Assembly: GCA_004794655.1 (NCBI GenBank) | Contig: SMMW01000576.1 | Span: forward strand, 2,679,501 to 2,743,500 | DNA length: 64,000 nt | Reading direction: 5' to 3' | From: Marisa cornuarietis | Lineage: Eukaryota > Mollusca > Gastropoda > Architaenioglossa > Ampullariidae | Part shown: positions 46,001 to 61,000 of the stretch, in pieces | Position numbering within the stretch: position 1 is the stretch's first letter | How the letters are laid out: the number at the start of each line of letters is the position of its first letter | Notes under the pieces: generated by a model | What the model was told of the DNA's origin: nothing | Databases searched by the model: none | What the model saw: the letters and a program-made list of their open reading frames with translations, nothing else | Position numbers and translations under genes: made by a program

Positions 46001-49000
46001 GAAAAGATGATAAGGATAAGTTTATGCTAACAAAGTAAAAATAATTTGTACCATTTATGACAGTCAAAAGCAACAGTAGATACAACAGATGATTACCAAC
46101 AGGTGATTTAAAACAAGCTGTCCCAAAACAATAAAAGGTACTACATTAAAACCACCTGACTTATGCAATTATCCTTTGTCACTAAAAAGTATCCTAATCA
46201 CTATTTAAACCACCCTTCAGTTGAAATTATCTTCAGTATCAAGTCCTGAGAAACAGTACACTGAGATTAAAAACGTTACTGCATTCAAAAGTAATCTGAT
46301 TCAGCAATAGCTGTAGCAGGTCACTTCCTTCCACATCTGCCACCTGTCTAGAGGCTCATTCATTATCCCAATTCCCAAGCTCCTTACTCCAGAATTTTGC
46401 ATATGTCTGGCATAGAATACCCTGTAAATTCTTCAAAGTTTGAGGGATAAATGCAGGAAAATCTTTGGGTGAGACTTGACTTTACCAAACTGACGAGTAA
46501 AACTTTTTCTTCGCTGCACTTCTCTTTTGTGTTGTCGTTTAGCTTCATTAGATGTCTCTTCAGCCCACTAGAGGAGGGGAAAAAAATCAAAATTTTATCC
46601 TGGAACAATGCACATTGACCACTGAAACAAACAAAACTTTGCTCATAATTACCACTCCAGCCTGCAGGAATCAAATGAGGCATGTCAGACTATAAATTTC
46701 TGGAATGTTTCCAATAAATTCATATGGATTATAATCTAGGGACTTTCTGATTTTGCAAGCATACACTCTGACTTAATTTCTCTCACAAATATCCATGAAT
46801 ATACTGAATTATTTGTGACCAAACATTTGTCTACTTTACCCCTTTAACCATCTTATTTCAACATATACATCCACAAGCACCACACACACCGACTGCAGAT
46901 CTCAAAACAACTCACTCTGAGGTAATGACGCACAAAAATTCGCCTGCGTGCCACTTCAGCCACCATGGCAGCATACGTCTGAGGTGATGTCTCCACCTGT
47001 TTCAGTAGATTTGTCCTGCCTTTGATGCGATCCAAATTATTATGGTAAAGCCAGAGCTTGTTGTCCATGGCATTGACAGAGCGTTGGACAAACATCACCC
47101 ACCTGCAGCATAATTTAGTGATTATACGCAGCTTTTCTAAGCAGCAAGCCTGCAAGACCCACAATAGGACCACAAACAGAAAAAGGTTCTTGAAAAAAAA
47201 GTTCTGCCTTAAAAATGGTCTCCAGCATTACCAAAATAAAATATTTCCTGTGCAAGATCTACTTGGGATATACAGCATTCTATTATTACACCGGCAAACT
47301 GCAGCTAGTGGCTCACCTTGTTGCGAATGGTTAATGGTGCAGGAAAAAAACAACAAAAAACTCATTTTAAGACTGAATCACTTCTCTACAAGTTACTTCC
47401 CTTGGTTTGTACAACAGGACATCAGATCTTTTATAAATTTAAATCGTTTGTGGTATAGTGAGCAAAACGTGATTGAAAACACAAGTTGATGTTCCCCCTG
47501 TTTTCAGTTTGGTCAGCAAAATCTGCCAAACTTCTGTGTATTGTGTGGTTTTCCTTATTCTGGATAATATGTATTCGCATTAGGATGAAAAAAGTTTACT
47601 TGTGTGCATTAATAACTGGAACTTTTTACGTATACACCAAGTTTTAACTGTGGCTCCAGAGGTAATTCTAGAATTTCAAAAAGATGGGCCCCGGGGTCCT
47701 CTCAATTAAAAAAAAAGGGCCCTTTGAAACAAACACATTTTCACAGCTTTTTGTGATAAATATTTGATATTCAACAGAACCCCAAAAAATATTTTATTAA
47801 TCACAAGAAACTGAAGATTAATCACATAGATATCTTTTTCTTTTATATCGATAAATCATCTTTCATAATCATTAGTGTGATCAGAGCATCCTAAATTTGC
47901 AAACCAACTAGTCTTTGTGTCCATCTCATTGGGCTATGAGCTAATGTTTAAACACTTTTCATATGTCTCATTAGTGCAGTGGCTGTATCTCATGACTTGA
48001 AATGTTCTTTACTATCCTACTGGTGTCAGTTACACAGTCTTCTGGTTTTTTTCACGTCACAGCATCACTAAAGTTATGGTCAGCAATTGATTCATTTTCA
48101 CATTTTATTCCCATGAGAACATTTAAATGTTTCTCCTCAAGGCAGCTTTTACGAAAAAACTTTATTAGGGTTTTGATGGCTGAAGCCCTTTTCACAGTCT
48201 GCATTGTGGTATGGCATAAAGAGGCACAGCTTTCCAAGAAACAGCAAACTGGGAAATGAATCCTAGCAAAAGTCAAATAACAGTTTAAACAGTTCGTGGA
48301 AACTCTCCTGTATGCATTCTGCATTACAGTTTTCTTTGGCCAGAATTCATTCCTTTGAACATGCTGCTTTGTCAAGCAAGTGTTTACTGAATTCACTGCC
48401 CACTGGTGCCGGCTTTCCAAAAATCTGTTAAGATATTTAATTCTTTGTCTCCATAGGATGCTCTGTCTTCTGCAGACAGGAAAGAGATGAGGCGCATGGA
48501 AAGTACCGACAATACAAAAAGCCACATCACCTGCATCTTTTGGGAACCTGTCATTAATGTTCTTGCACAAACTGTCGCAAAAGCAACCCTAACAGCTTCA
48601 ATGTCCTGGGATGTTGCCTTTAAATTAGGGCCATATTCCTGTTAAATATCTCTAAATCTGATTTCCACTGTGTCCCCAACACCATTCTTTTTCTTTACTA
48701 GTTTCTCCTTCAGTTCAAGCTGATGAAATTTTTTCAAATTCTCACTGTTTCTGAAATTCAGTTTAACTTGAATTTTTTCAGACTGGCAGGTCTTCCTTTG
48801 CCATCCAACAGACAGTACGCATGGCAGCAAGAATACTGGCATCTGTATTTCTCAGATCTCTGTTTACAGCAGTTGATGCAGCCTGGAATAATTAGAAAAT
48901 TAAAAAAAGATGAAGGTCCATTTTACTAGTACCACAATTGTACATCACATATTTATATGCATAAATGAACTTACACAAATTATTTGTGCAAAGACATTCC

Positions 49001-52000
49001 TTTTAACTTCATAAAGCTAGAATGTTTCCTATAAAGTGTTTTACAGCTGACATACACGTGCTTCTCAACCTGTGGGGCACGCCAAGGGGGGGCGTGACAT
49101 GCTGACGCTAAGGTGGTCATTTTTTTTTTAAGTTTTTCATATCTCATATCAGTATTAGTGAAATTAGCAAGCAAGGTAAAGTATAAGCATTTCGAACACA
49201 TAGGACTGATTCAAAACTGACTTGGATGGGGAAATGATCACCGGTAGCATAAGGGGTCTTGCTGTCAAAGTTTTATTTTACATCTTAGTTTTATATCTTA
49301 ATCACATGAAATCGCTACACAAGTGAAGCTAGCAAAAAAAAGCCAACAAAAAAAATTAATCTTATTAATAATGGTTCTCTAATAATTACAATATGCATAG
49401 TCAGATTACTTTCGTTATATAATAACGCCAGCATAAGTTCCGAAAAGGCCATGAGGACAGAAATAAATCAGAATTGAAAAATAGTTTACCTGGCTGAAAT
49501 CTTTCTGAAGAATTTCTGCTTCCAAAAAGTGCCTGTGGTCGAACGTCTGAGTGTCTCTGCAGCGTGCTCATTCAGTAATGAACATCAGCAGGGCTTTTAA
49601 ATGCTTTATTTTTATTGCGTTTTTGTTGTAGGTGCGTCAACAATTTACTTCCTGGTGTGAAATTTGGATCATGTTAGATCAAATGGATAACTGGTCAGCT
49701 TGAAAACCATCCCATCATCAGCACCAGTTTTAGATGGTTGGTTTCAAACCAGCGTGAAGAATGATAACAATTATTTTTGAAGTGCGTCATCCCCTGTTCA
49801 AATGTGCGGCAGCTATGGTATTTCTGTAGGTCCACGCTCGCGTTGACTTTCAAACTACGGGCTCCTCAGCAAATTTTTGCAGGAATCCCCAAGGCTGCAG
49901 CCTATAATTACCTTTGTGGCTCTACTTCCGAAATAGGAATCTGAACGGCAGTTTCGGATATGCTGATATATGTGAATTTTCTAGAAACCAAAACATACCA
50001 CTTCCTAAGGTAAAGCAAATCAATTCTGCGAAATTGTGAAAAATGAAAAAAAAACAGACCTGAGTCTGGTGTGCAGATTTGCTGACAGCTCTTCTTTGGC
50101 TGCGCTGCATTTACGTTTGATATCATGCAGACGTTTGTGGTTGTTCAGCATCTGTACCAGCTGTCGCTTGTGTGAGGAGCACAGGTCAGGGAGGATGCTG
50201 TGATCCTTCAGGTCCGATACCCTTGTCTGGTTTTGGACAAAGCCCTAAATGAATCAAACATGCAAAAGTGTTTAGCTTTCAAGAGGTTCTTGACATAAAC
50301 ATCATCAACATTTTAGCAGTCACATGCAATATAGTCTAATGTGACACTCAGATGGCACATATCTTTTACTCAGCCTATGCCAAAAACTGGACAAAGCACA
50401 ATAGCTATAGAAGCAAGCTGAATCTGTGGCTGTTTACATCCACTCCTCTATAAAGACTTTTCACATAAAGCATTTACTTCATCCTTTTTTAATTGCTTGT
50501 ATTTACACAGCTTTCATTACCATAAGTTTCTACATAGTTAACTTCTTTACCACTAGTATCTGTTCTCAAAGAAGGATGAGCAATAGAACAGCAATAATAT
50601 GCCTGCCATCAAGACAGCAAGGATCAGAGGTCATCACTGGTCATGTATGAGGGGCTGTCAAATGAAATGTAGCAGATGTCAGGCTTGTATTTGCCTGGCG
50701 TCTGCTATGTTTCATTTGGCTGCCTCAGATTTTCTACATCAGCAAATGTTTAGAGAGCTGACTTTTGGTGTCATATCCTCTCTGTCACCCCCAAAGATGA
50801 AATCTGTGGTTTGCCACAGCATAACACACCAATGCCTGCCATGCATATTCTGAAAGACAAGTTTGTAAAATGCCAGAATCTGTTTTTTGCTTGAATGAGC
50901 CAGCTACTCATATGTACAGTGCTGATGCAAGCTCTCACCTGGGCCATGTGACGCTGCTCATCAACCAGCTTGCCAGCAGTGCACATAAGCTGGTCCAGGC
51001 CATACAGCCGCTCCTCTAGTCCCTTGACATCTTTCATATCCATGGGTCGGATGAAGTCACTCACTTCCTGCAGCTCCCTGCTCACCTTCTCCTCCAGTCC
51101 TGCTGTCATCTGGGGATGGGGGCAAAAGGCTCAGAAGAAAAACCACCACTGACTATATGATTTCTCCCCCATGTGGTGCCATTTATCTAAACCCAAACTT
51201 GTTCAAATTTGGTCATTTTTAACTCTTACATCTTAATTTGTAATTGTATTTCTGCAAAGTAAAAGAATGGCTTGCTAAACATTTTGGCAAAACTTAATAT
51301 AGAAATCTTGTGAGTCTACATCTCTGGTGGTGAATTCCCCCAAATACTGGCCCCCTCCCTCAAAAGTTTAGAAATCAATACATAATGAAAGCTCTTACAG
51401 TCTATTTTTTAAATCTGTTTTTCATCATATGATCAACATTATAAATTTGTTCTTGACTTTTCAAACCAACAAAAACAAACACTAAATATAGTGAAAATAC
51501 AGCTTCTACTAACAAGCTCAGTGCCTTCTGTCAAGTTCTTTATCACATCTTCAAGTCGATTATTTCCATCCTGAAAACAAAAATAAACCCTTAAATCCAC
51601 TCTGTTACGCTTTTCTAAAGTTACATCTTCATCTTTAGATAAGGGTTCCATGGGTTTGAGTAATAAGATAAAAGGCAGGTTGTATACTGATGCATTACAT
51701 TAAAGACTGAAATAAACCATAATTTATAACGATTACTCATAAATTAAGCACAGTGGATACATAACAGAAAATTCAACAAAATAAATACACTTTTCCCCTC
51801 TTTATTGTAAATGAGAAATAATAATGCAAGAGTAACTTCAAATTTTAAGCTAAGCATTGCTTTCTGTGTCACTGTTAAAACCTTGATCCAATTATACCTG
51901 TGTGTTAATCCAGGTGTAGAGGTTAAGTGACGCAATAGAAAGACTGCAATGTTTGCCACCCACATCATGGCTGCTACTTATTTTCTGATGTGGACCCTCC

Positions 52001-55000
52001 AGACAGGGTAACACAGGAATTCTTTCCAGCAAAAGGAGCACCTCTGGAATTCTGCATGACATAATTCCACCATTTGACACATATATAGTAGAATGTGATT
52101 TGACTGGGCCTGACACAAACACACACATGCACGTCTGCAAACATACACTCACCCACCCCCCCACACACACACACACACAGAAGCAAATACACATTATGTG
52201 CTGGATGTATCACAAGTTGTAGAAGGTACCTGATCACCCAGCAACCTGATGACAGAGGGCTCACCCAGAGAGAGACATATATATGGATGGGGTATTTTCC
52301 AGAAAATTCAAGAGTACAATGAAGAAGGTCAGGTCACTGGGGGTACTTCCCAGAAAATTCAGGAGTAAGGTGAATAATAAGATCGGGTCACAGAGAAGAA
52401 TGGTGAGTCAGGAGAGCTTTGAGGTGAAAGGTACACCCCATCAAGTAGAGAGATCGGAGGATGTTTCACTATTGCCGGAATCATCAACCAGTACAAAAAC
52501 AAATATCTGAACCCAACAATAGTGTTGAGTTGTTGTTAGAAGTGGGAGACTGTTCAACCATCACCCCTATCTCCCCTGTTGCCATCCTTGGAGAGAGTGG
52601 TTTCCAAGTACGTATTCATGTACTATACAATGGAGCTCCTCTTCTAAAGAAAAGGGATGCATACAATAAAACATGCCACATAATAACTACAAGCAAAATT
52701 CTGCCTTATTCTAACAAGAAAAACATTTCTCACACACACATCTATAAACTATATATAATATACATGTGTGGATGTAGATGCATATAAAAACTACTCCTAC
52801 CTCCTCAGCAGAGCAAGTACATCATCTCGTTCTTGAAGAAACTCATTGAATTCTTTTTGAAAGAGGCTGGCACGGTGGAAGTATGCACTGCATAAAACAG
52901 ACCATCAAAAGGTTTCTTTTCACAATGGGCCTATTTTTCCATAAAGAACTCTTCCAAGAAAAATCTAACAACCATTCTAACTACACTTAATTCTTGATCC
53001 TGGACAACAGATATTTACTTCTAAATTTAAATCTTAATTAAATCCTAGACATAATTGAAATGCATTGTAGTCATGCACCATGAAAATTCTAACTCTGTCT
53101 GCTTCATATTTACTACAGTCACTTACAACGGTAAACAATAATTTTGACCTCTCAATAACTCTGCCTACAACTGTTTAGAAGTAAAAACAAGAAAAGTACA
53201 TGCTACCAATCTGGTTTGCAAAACCTAAAAAGGTTTTACTTTTGATAGTTAAAGACATTTCTCATTTCAACTTTGACCTATACATTCAGCAGTATATGAG
53301 TAAGGAAGATCCCAATGTTCCTTTTTAGTCTGAAAAGAATAAATCATGGACGCAAATAGAATTTTAAAATCCATGCATATACAGTGAAACCTCCCAATTA
53401 AGACTTAATAAAATCCGCCCAAATATAGGTCATAACTGATGGGAGCTGTAGCAGTGAGATCAACCAGTCTGCTCTCATCCAAACATCTATAAATTCAAGG
53501 TCATTTATTTAATCTTAAAACCATATTATAATGCTTTTTGTTGTTTTTGGTTTCACTTGGTCATGTTTATTCTGCCACTGTTAAGTTTGACTTAAGATTT
53601 ATAGAACTAACTTTCCAGGTAAGAGCAATAGATAAATACATATGTACTATGGTTGACAAAGATACTCTTAGTCCCGATTTATAATTTTGAATGTGATTTC
53701 TACAAGAATTGCAAATTATAATGCACAGTCTGTCAAACTATTACTTTTTTCATAGACATGTCACTTCTGCAAAAGATTTTTAATAAAGCACAATCAACTG
53801 ATCTGTGTTGGTAAAGAGACAACAATAAACAGGCACCAGTCATTTCAACCAAAAAAAAAATATATCCCCCTAGCTATATCGACCTGCTATCGACCTGCTG
53901 CCTGAGTCGAATCAACCCTGCCATGATCTATGTCCTACGTAAGACATGTACAAAACCCAAACTTAAATCGAGCAGGCCCAGGCTAAATGAATGCCCTGTG
54001 AGTAACACCTTTTTCACATCAACCAAACGTTTGCATATACATATAAGAACCTCCAAACTAAAGAATAATGACAGCAAATGTTTTAAAAAAATAATTTAAA
54101 AGAAAATCACATTGTGCACCATTGTGTGATTTGTCCTCTGAATGCAGTTTTGCTTAGTAAGATGCTGGCTGAACTTGTTTGAACAACTCATGGCTCTGTT
54201 AGTAATATACAATATTAATATCTACCCATGTCAGCGGAGATCGACTCATCTTTTGGAACTGGATGGATTTGACACTTTGAGGAGATTTTCCCTTTACTAT
54301 GATTCTATGAATGTTGACTGCCCATCGAAACAACAGATTCGAATCCGTCGCTACCGTGCTGGTCGTCGTAAACAGCGTCCTTTGAAAAAAATCCATCACC
54401 TGCTCTGCTGCTTGTGGTTATTCTGTCTCGTGCCCCTTTTCACCTGATTCTGAGACCGACTCCGGTATTGTGAAAGCTTCGCTGCGTGTCAACTCTCTGC
54501 TGAATCATGTTTCCCCTACACATCAGCATCGACGTGATCAGAGTGAACCAGTTGGGTCGAATAACTTTACATGTTGGCGACCAAACCAACATGGTCGTCT
54601 GAGAACAGGAGACTGCCAAGTTTCCCGCACACGACAACTGAACACTCGCCTCCACGCTGGGCTTTTCAATGCCCAGTCTGTATCGTCTGCACAACAGTCA
54701 CTGAAGCGAGTTGAAATCGCAGAATTTGTCATAGACCGCCGCCTTGATATTTTCATCATCACTGAGACGTGGCTTAAACAGCGAGGTGTCGAGAGCGAGT
54801 GTGTTGATCTCACTCCAGTGGGCTACTGCCTGAAATCTTTTCCCCGCCCTACACGTGGTGGTGGTATTGCTGTAATCTACAGATCATCACTTGCCAAGTG
54901 CCTGTCTTTTACTACTGCTGTATCGTTCCCACATACATCCTTTGAATTTGTACAAGTTTCCTCTTCGGCTCTTCACTTCTCGATTCACCTGCTCTGCATC

Positions 55001-58000
55001 TACAGACCCCCTCCTAGTGCCAGAAACCTCACAGCCTCTACTTTTTTCTTGGACTTCCATGATCTTTTGGATTACAGCAATGCGTTCAATGGACCCGCAA
55101 TACTCCTTGGAGATGTTAATGTGCACTTCGACAACAGTGCTCACCCTGACACTGTCAAACTGTCCGAAATGCTGCACACCTTTCGTTTTGTCCAGTCCGT
55201 GTCGCAACCAACACACAAAAGAGATCACATCCTGGACTGGGTCATACATCGACCTGATGACCACTTAGTGCAGTCAGTTGATGTTTCCCACGATATCTCG
55301 TCTGTCCACTATTGTGTACTGATCGAACTTGATTGCAAATGCCAGTTTTTAGATCCACTCGCTCATTACGAAATGTTGACAGACTGGCATTTAGAGCACA
55401 GCTGCAGTTGGAGCTCCTCCAACCACCCTCCGTTGAGCAACGTGACTGTGTTTTACGTAGAGTGGTTGATGACCATGCCCCAGTGTCTCGATGTCTGATG
55501 CGTCAGTTCAGATGTGCGCCTTGGTATTCACAGATCCGTGTCGAACTTCGTGACCTGAAGCGCACTCATCGGCGAGCTGAACGTGTTTGACGGAAGACTG
55601 GACTCGCCATCCACAAAGAAATGCAAAGTGAAGCGTAGCAAAATGCATTTACAAGGCTAAAACATCATATCTTCAGGGCCAAATAATTAACTGCACCTCC
55701 TCCAAAAAACTATTTGCCATTTGCAATCAAATGACTGAATTTCGCACGACAACACCACTGCCCACTGGCTACCCTGTTTCCCGGCTGCCACAAGTTTTTA
55801 GTGATTATTTCACCAGAAAGATATCAGACATTCGTTCATCTTTAGACTCGGCGTCGGCGCTTGACAGCATCTCCAGTGATGTCCTCCCGGGATGCTCTAT
55901 GACCAAGTTTCTCCCAGTCCCTGAGGCCGATGTGAAAGCGATTATTCTAAAAGCTAAGCCAACAACTTGCGAGTTAGATCCACTGCCTGTGACAGTATCC
56001 CTGGTCTCTCAACCAGAACCTGAATACTGGCCCCGGGGAACAGGCACGTGGGCACTAGTTACTCACACTAGCCGCCCACGTCAACATTAACTGCAGGGGA
56101 AAACACACGATAATCACAAGTGTCCAAGTATTACTCAACTTGGCTCACGAGCCCCCACCCCTGCTCTTCCCCGAACACAATACTCAATGGTTCCGCGAGG
56201 CTAACGCTCATTTCTTTAGAATGAAAATAATTATTCTCACTAGCGCTGTTTCTAGGGTTAGCCCTGCTTCTTTCAACACTTTTCATTTGACTAGCGTGCT
56301 CTTTCTCTTTCTCTTCTAATGCTAGCCTAAGCTTCTCACGCGCTGCTGCTAACAGCTCCTGGCATTCCTTTTCTCGCTTTCTCTCTTGCTCGGCGAACTC
56401 TCTTCTTCGCTCGGCGTACTCTCTTTCTCGTGCCTCCCTACGTTCGGCATACTCTCTTTCTCGTGCCTTCCTACGCTCGGCATACTCTCTTTCTCATGCT
56501 TCCTCACGTTCTTTCCACCATTTATCCAGCCCCTTATCTACATACTCCCAAAGAACGTTTCCGGTCAGCCCAAGCTCTTCAGCTACTTCCTTCAATTCCT
56601 TCCGCTTTTCCCGCTCGGTTAACAACAATTCTGGGGGTATCGTGAATACTTCTTCCATCCTGAACTTCAAAAATCTCTGTTACAGCACTCCTACACGTAG
56701 CAACACTGTTACGCTGCCACCTACCCAGTTCCTTACTACTAGAGTGATCTCTCTTGTCGTTGCTGGCTTTACACAATGGCCTGATTACCATGCGATCTTA
56801 CTAAGCTCTTCCACAATTGACAATTCAAAAAATCCACACAACAATAATACTTCCACACCTTCACTTAAGCACTGCTAAGTATAAAATACAACATGTGCAA
56901 ATACTGCGAATCTAACGCACTCACTTCTCAAAAAACAACCAATGGCATTAGTAACAGCACTGTAATGGAATGTACGCTCACGTCTCGACCAGCCTAAACA
57001 GGACGCTCTGGATCGGACAATGCTTCCTTAGCTCTCACTACACGGATACTCTAGTATCCCTGGTCTCTCAACCAGAACGTGAATACTGACCCCGGGGAAC
57101 GGGCACGTGGGCACTAGTTACATCAGCACTAGCCGCCCACGTCAACATAAGCTGCAGGGGAAACACACGATAATCACACGTCGCTCCTTTAATTACACAA
57201 CTTGGCTCACGAGCCCCCACCCCTGCTTTTCCCCGAACACAATACTCAACGACGTGTGATTTAAGCAATAACAATAAGGAAAGATTTATTCATACAAAGC
57301 ATTTCAAACAATGAATACAAGCAAATGGACTCGTTTAGGGGGGTCCCAATACTATCCATGGTAAAGCGTACTTCTGATGTTACAGTGCTGTTACCTCTCT
57401 TTACAAATACCATACACACTCGCAAGTGCACCAACTTAGCTCTGTTACAGCTGGTTTGTTGTGAGTCCAATACTTCTGCTGACTGTCACGACACACTGAC
57501 GATTTCCCTTCGAAGTGATGTCTGATGGTCCGCCGTCTTCCTCCCTCGAACTGCCACCACGTCAGAGAGCGACGCCTGCTTCTCCCGGTGACACAGATTC
57601 GAGCTTTGTACCTCCCGCGGGTACACACGTGGGTTCCTCGACGACTGTAATGCCTCGTACAGCCGCCAAACAAACACCACCACAGACGGTCTCAGTCCTT
57701 GAGAACCGACGACTTCTAGTGGCCTTAACGTTGGACGTCTACCTCTCTCACCGGTAGAGCGAGCCCACAGTCGAGTAGCCCTTCCTTCCACGGCAACAGC
57801 AGGCAGTCTTGACAGTCCGTCGTCAATTACTTGCCTCCTTCTCTCAACGTTCTCTAACCCAACTTCTTTCCTCCCGAGTCTTGCCCTCGTGGCTAAGACT
57901 CGGTCCGAGGCAGAAGTATAGCTGGCGTTAGAAAGCTGAAGTCGCTTCGGCCACTGACCCGTTCCTCCGTCCACTCCGACGTTTTTGCCGAAAAGCAAGG

Positions 58001-61000
58001 TGAAGTGTGTTCTTGTCTCTCTATTTATCTCTCTACATTCTCAGATACATACATCGAGGGATGCCATTGGTCACTCACTCATCATCCAATCAGCTACAAT
58101 TACAGCCAGCAACGAAAGGAGGGAAAGGAGGAAAACTGTCCCTCTGACCACTGGCCACGCCTACAGGTGGTCTCAGTCAGGTGGCTAAGCCTCCCTCACC
58201 CTGTCTAATTACGTAGTTTGGCGGCAAACAGGTGTGTGCCTTCGAGGTATCTTTCTCCCTCTCTCCAGACTTTGTTGACGCTGGCCAGCCGGCCAGTCGT
58301 CCAAGGCCGCCGAAATCACTTACAGCGTCTGTTTCACGCGCCGCTTACGCGCCCATACCAAAACATACGCCCCCTACTTCCTCGCCAAAGGGCCTAGGGC
58401 TTGTCAACAAGGCGCTCTGGACACTAAGTGGGCCGATTGTTACCTACCCCCTAGAGTTATCTCATGACACTGCCCACAAGCCTTCTTCTCGAGTGTCTAG
58501 ATATTTTACTTCCTTCCATCACACATATTGTAAATGTCAGCTTGTCGTCAGGTGTGTTCCCATCTTTGTTAAAAAATGCGCTGGTGAGGCCACTTCTTAA
58601 GAAATCCACGCTTGATGTCAATGTGTTAAACAACTACCGCCCAGTCTCCAACTTGTCTTTTCTCTCTAAGATCATAGAGAAAATAGTTTTGATACAGCTC
58701 TGAGCCTACTTACAAGAGCCCCATCTTCTCCCACAAGCTCAGTCAGCATATAGACCCTTTCACAGCACTGAGACTACTCTTATTAAAGTAACAACAGACA
58801 TATTATCTGCCCTTGACAGTTGTGTTGTTTCTCCCTTAACTCTATTGGACATGTATGCTGCATTCGACACAACAGACCACTCTCTGCTCCTTCATAGACT
58901 CCACACCCTCTACGGAATTTGTGGTCCTGCCCTCTCATGGTTCAACTCACTAATAGGACCTAGACTGTGGTAGTTGACGGTCAAACATCTCACCCTGCTC
59001 CACTTCTCTGTGGTGTTTCCCAAGGCTCAGTACTTGGCCCAGTTCTGTTTATCCTGTACACTAAACCACTTTCATCGTGCATCCAGTCTCACCAGGTTTC
59101 TCATCAATCCTATGCTGATGACACGCAGCTTTACTGTTCCACTCCACCAGCTGAGTCTCACTCTGCTATTAGCTCTCTAGAAGCTTGTATTAGCAACATC
59201 AAGGGCAGGATGGTAAAAAACAAGCTTAAACTAAACGATGATAAAACGGAAGCCCTCTTGTGACATAGAAGAAGACATCAACCGTCACTCGTCAGTCTCC
59301 CCAATCACATCAAGGTGGGAAAAACCAACATCACCTTCACGTCATCCGTTAGGAATCTGGGATTTATTGTCACTGATGACATGACACTCGACAGACATGT
59401 AGCAGCTGTCTGTCAGTCTGCCTACTTTGAGCTCCGAAAGATCAGTGCCATCCGTCATTTTCTCTCTACATGCGCTACCAACACTCTTGTCTGTGCGTTT
59501 GTTCTTTCTCGACTTGACTACTGCAACTCCCTGCTGGCAGGCTGTCCCTCATCCCTCATTCAGAGACTCCAGAGAGTACAGAACTCCGATGCACGTCTGG
59601 TGCTTAGAGCCACGAAAAGGGACCATGCCACTCCTCTCCCTTGTTTTCTACACTGGCTACCCGTCCGTTCTCGCATCCAGTACAAACTCTGTGTGCTGTG
59701 TTTTAATTTCTTTGCAGGCTCCTGTCCTGATTATTTCTCTGAATTTCTCATCCCTTACGTTCCAGCCAGACAACTACACTCTTCATCGGATGACCGTATC
59801 TTAACTGTTCCTGTCACCAGTACAACATATGGTCACAGGATTTTGGGCTACTGTGCAGCAAAACAATGGAACTCTCTCCCTTTCCATATCCGCCACCTTC
59901 CTACAATAAAATCCTACAAATCTGCACTGAAAACGCACCTCTTCCTTGAGCATTACTCATAACACAGTCCACACAATGCTCATCCTTCTTACCCTCCCCC
60001 CTTTTGCTCTTGCTAATTTTCTACCATCTTTCTCTGCAGAATCCCTATATTTTCTATGTTCTGTTACTTGGTGTCTTTTTGTGTTTTCCATCTTTGTTTT
60101 CTATTTGTCGTCAGTACTGTCGTTTATTCTTACGCCCCTCGTGTTCTATCCATTTAGTCCATGTCTCTTCCTTGTTTTTAAGCGCTAAGAGCATGCTCTC
60201 TATGAGTGTGAATATGCGCTATAAAAATCTTCATTTATTATTATTGACTTCCAGTGTCGAGATGATATGGTAGCCATGACTGGGGCAATATGGTTTGGGT
60301 CGAAATAACAGATGATCCATAGAACAACCAGTCTCTTTCAAAATGTACTTATTTTACATTATTTCTTCGGAAAACCATAAAATAGGGTAAGCAAGCGACC
60401 AGACACTATTTTAAAATATACTTAATTTTATTCAACACACAACTTTTGCACACATAAAAATGTTGTAACAGAGCACAAACTGTCAGTCGTAAGTCGGTTT
60501 TGGAAGGTAGTCATAATAGTGATGATGTTTATATAACGAAATACATTTGTGAAAAAATGTTGGGTTGTAACTAAGAGGGACTCATAATCAGGAAGCTCTT
60601 AATAAAGAGGTTTTACTGGACTACCGGATACTAAAAGTAGGGAAGTTATGTCAGATATGAACAGAACAGGCAAAACTGCACACAAGTTATTGCTCTTACA
60701 CCTGTGTTAGGATAACAACATATATGGTGCAAGTTTTAGTTTAACGCAACCAAACAAAACCTTAAGCTAACTTTGCCAATATATAGACATGGACACACAA
60801 ACAATCCTTGATTTCAGCGGATGCATATGTTGCAGAACTTAAGATATAAATCTGAAGCTGCCTACTTCACAAGATCTTCTAGGTTGGCAACCACCGCTGC
60901 CCACCCCTGCTGCTGCAGATGTTGGTCAAGCACCATTCTTTCACAGGCCTTCAGTTCTTCTGTATCTACTTCATAAATTTGCTGCAAAAACAAAATAAAC

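Larger units (their letters stand above)
55988..58469 (-). mobile_element. LTR retroelement inserted in the LINE, 5-bp target duplication
   Basis: CTGCC lies at 55983-55987 and 58470-58474, and the ends are TGTGACAG... and ...ATGACA (TG...CA). On the - strand the order is a 5' LTR (about 58469 to 57053), a leader, a gag start at 56658, then a truncated 3' LTR (56187 to 55988). The last 195 bases of the two LTRs (55994-56187 and 57053-57249) match closely. The pol region and most of the 3' LTR are missing, so it is deleted as well as mutated. Probably Gypsy class, judged by the gag type. Confidence 0.8.
54130..60245 (+). mobile_element. L2/CR1-like LINE, nearly full length, interrupted by an LTR element
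   Basis: About 3.6 kb of LINE sequence once the 2.48-kb insert is taken out. The 5' part (54300-55500) has IRRYRAGRRKQRP and an endonuclease domain: LNTRLHAGLFNAQSV, DIFIITETWLK, GGGIAVIYRSS, LLGDVNVHFD. The reverse transcriptase runs 58475-59260 (LLKKSTLDVNVLNNYRPVSN, LCGVSQGSVLGPVLFILY, SYADDTQLYCS), then a C-terminal part to 59962. It ends in ATTTATTATTATT near 60243. Frameshifts at about 55490, 55590 and 58700 and stops make it inactive. It is on the strand opposite to RB1CC1, in its 8-kb intron. Confidence 0.92.

Noticed and set aside
57486..57998. 170-codon reading on the - strand as a gene
   Set aside because: It lies within the proposed long LTR and shows Arg/Ser-rich composition as expected of a chance reading in GC-rich DNA.
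60871..60981. Shorter RB1CC1 exon ending before GTGAAG
   Set aside because: It ends in phase 0, whereas exon 52801-52887 needs two carried bases; the GTAGGC donor supplies them.
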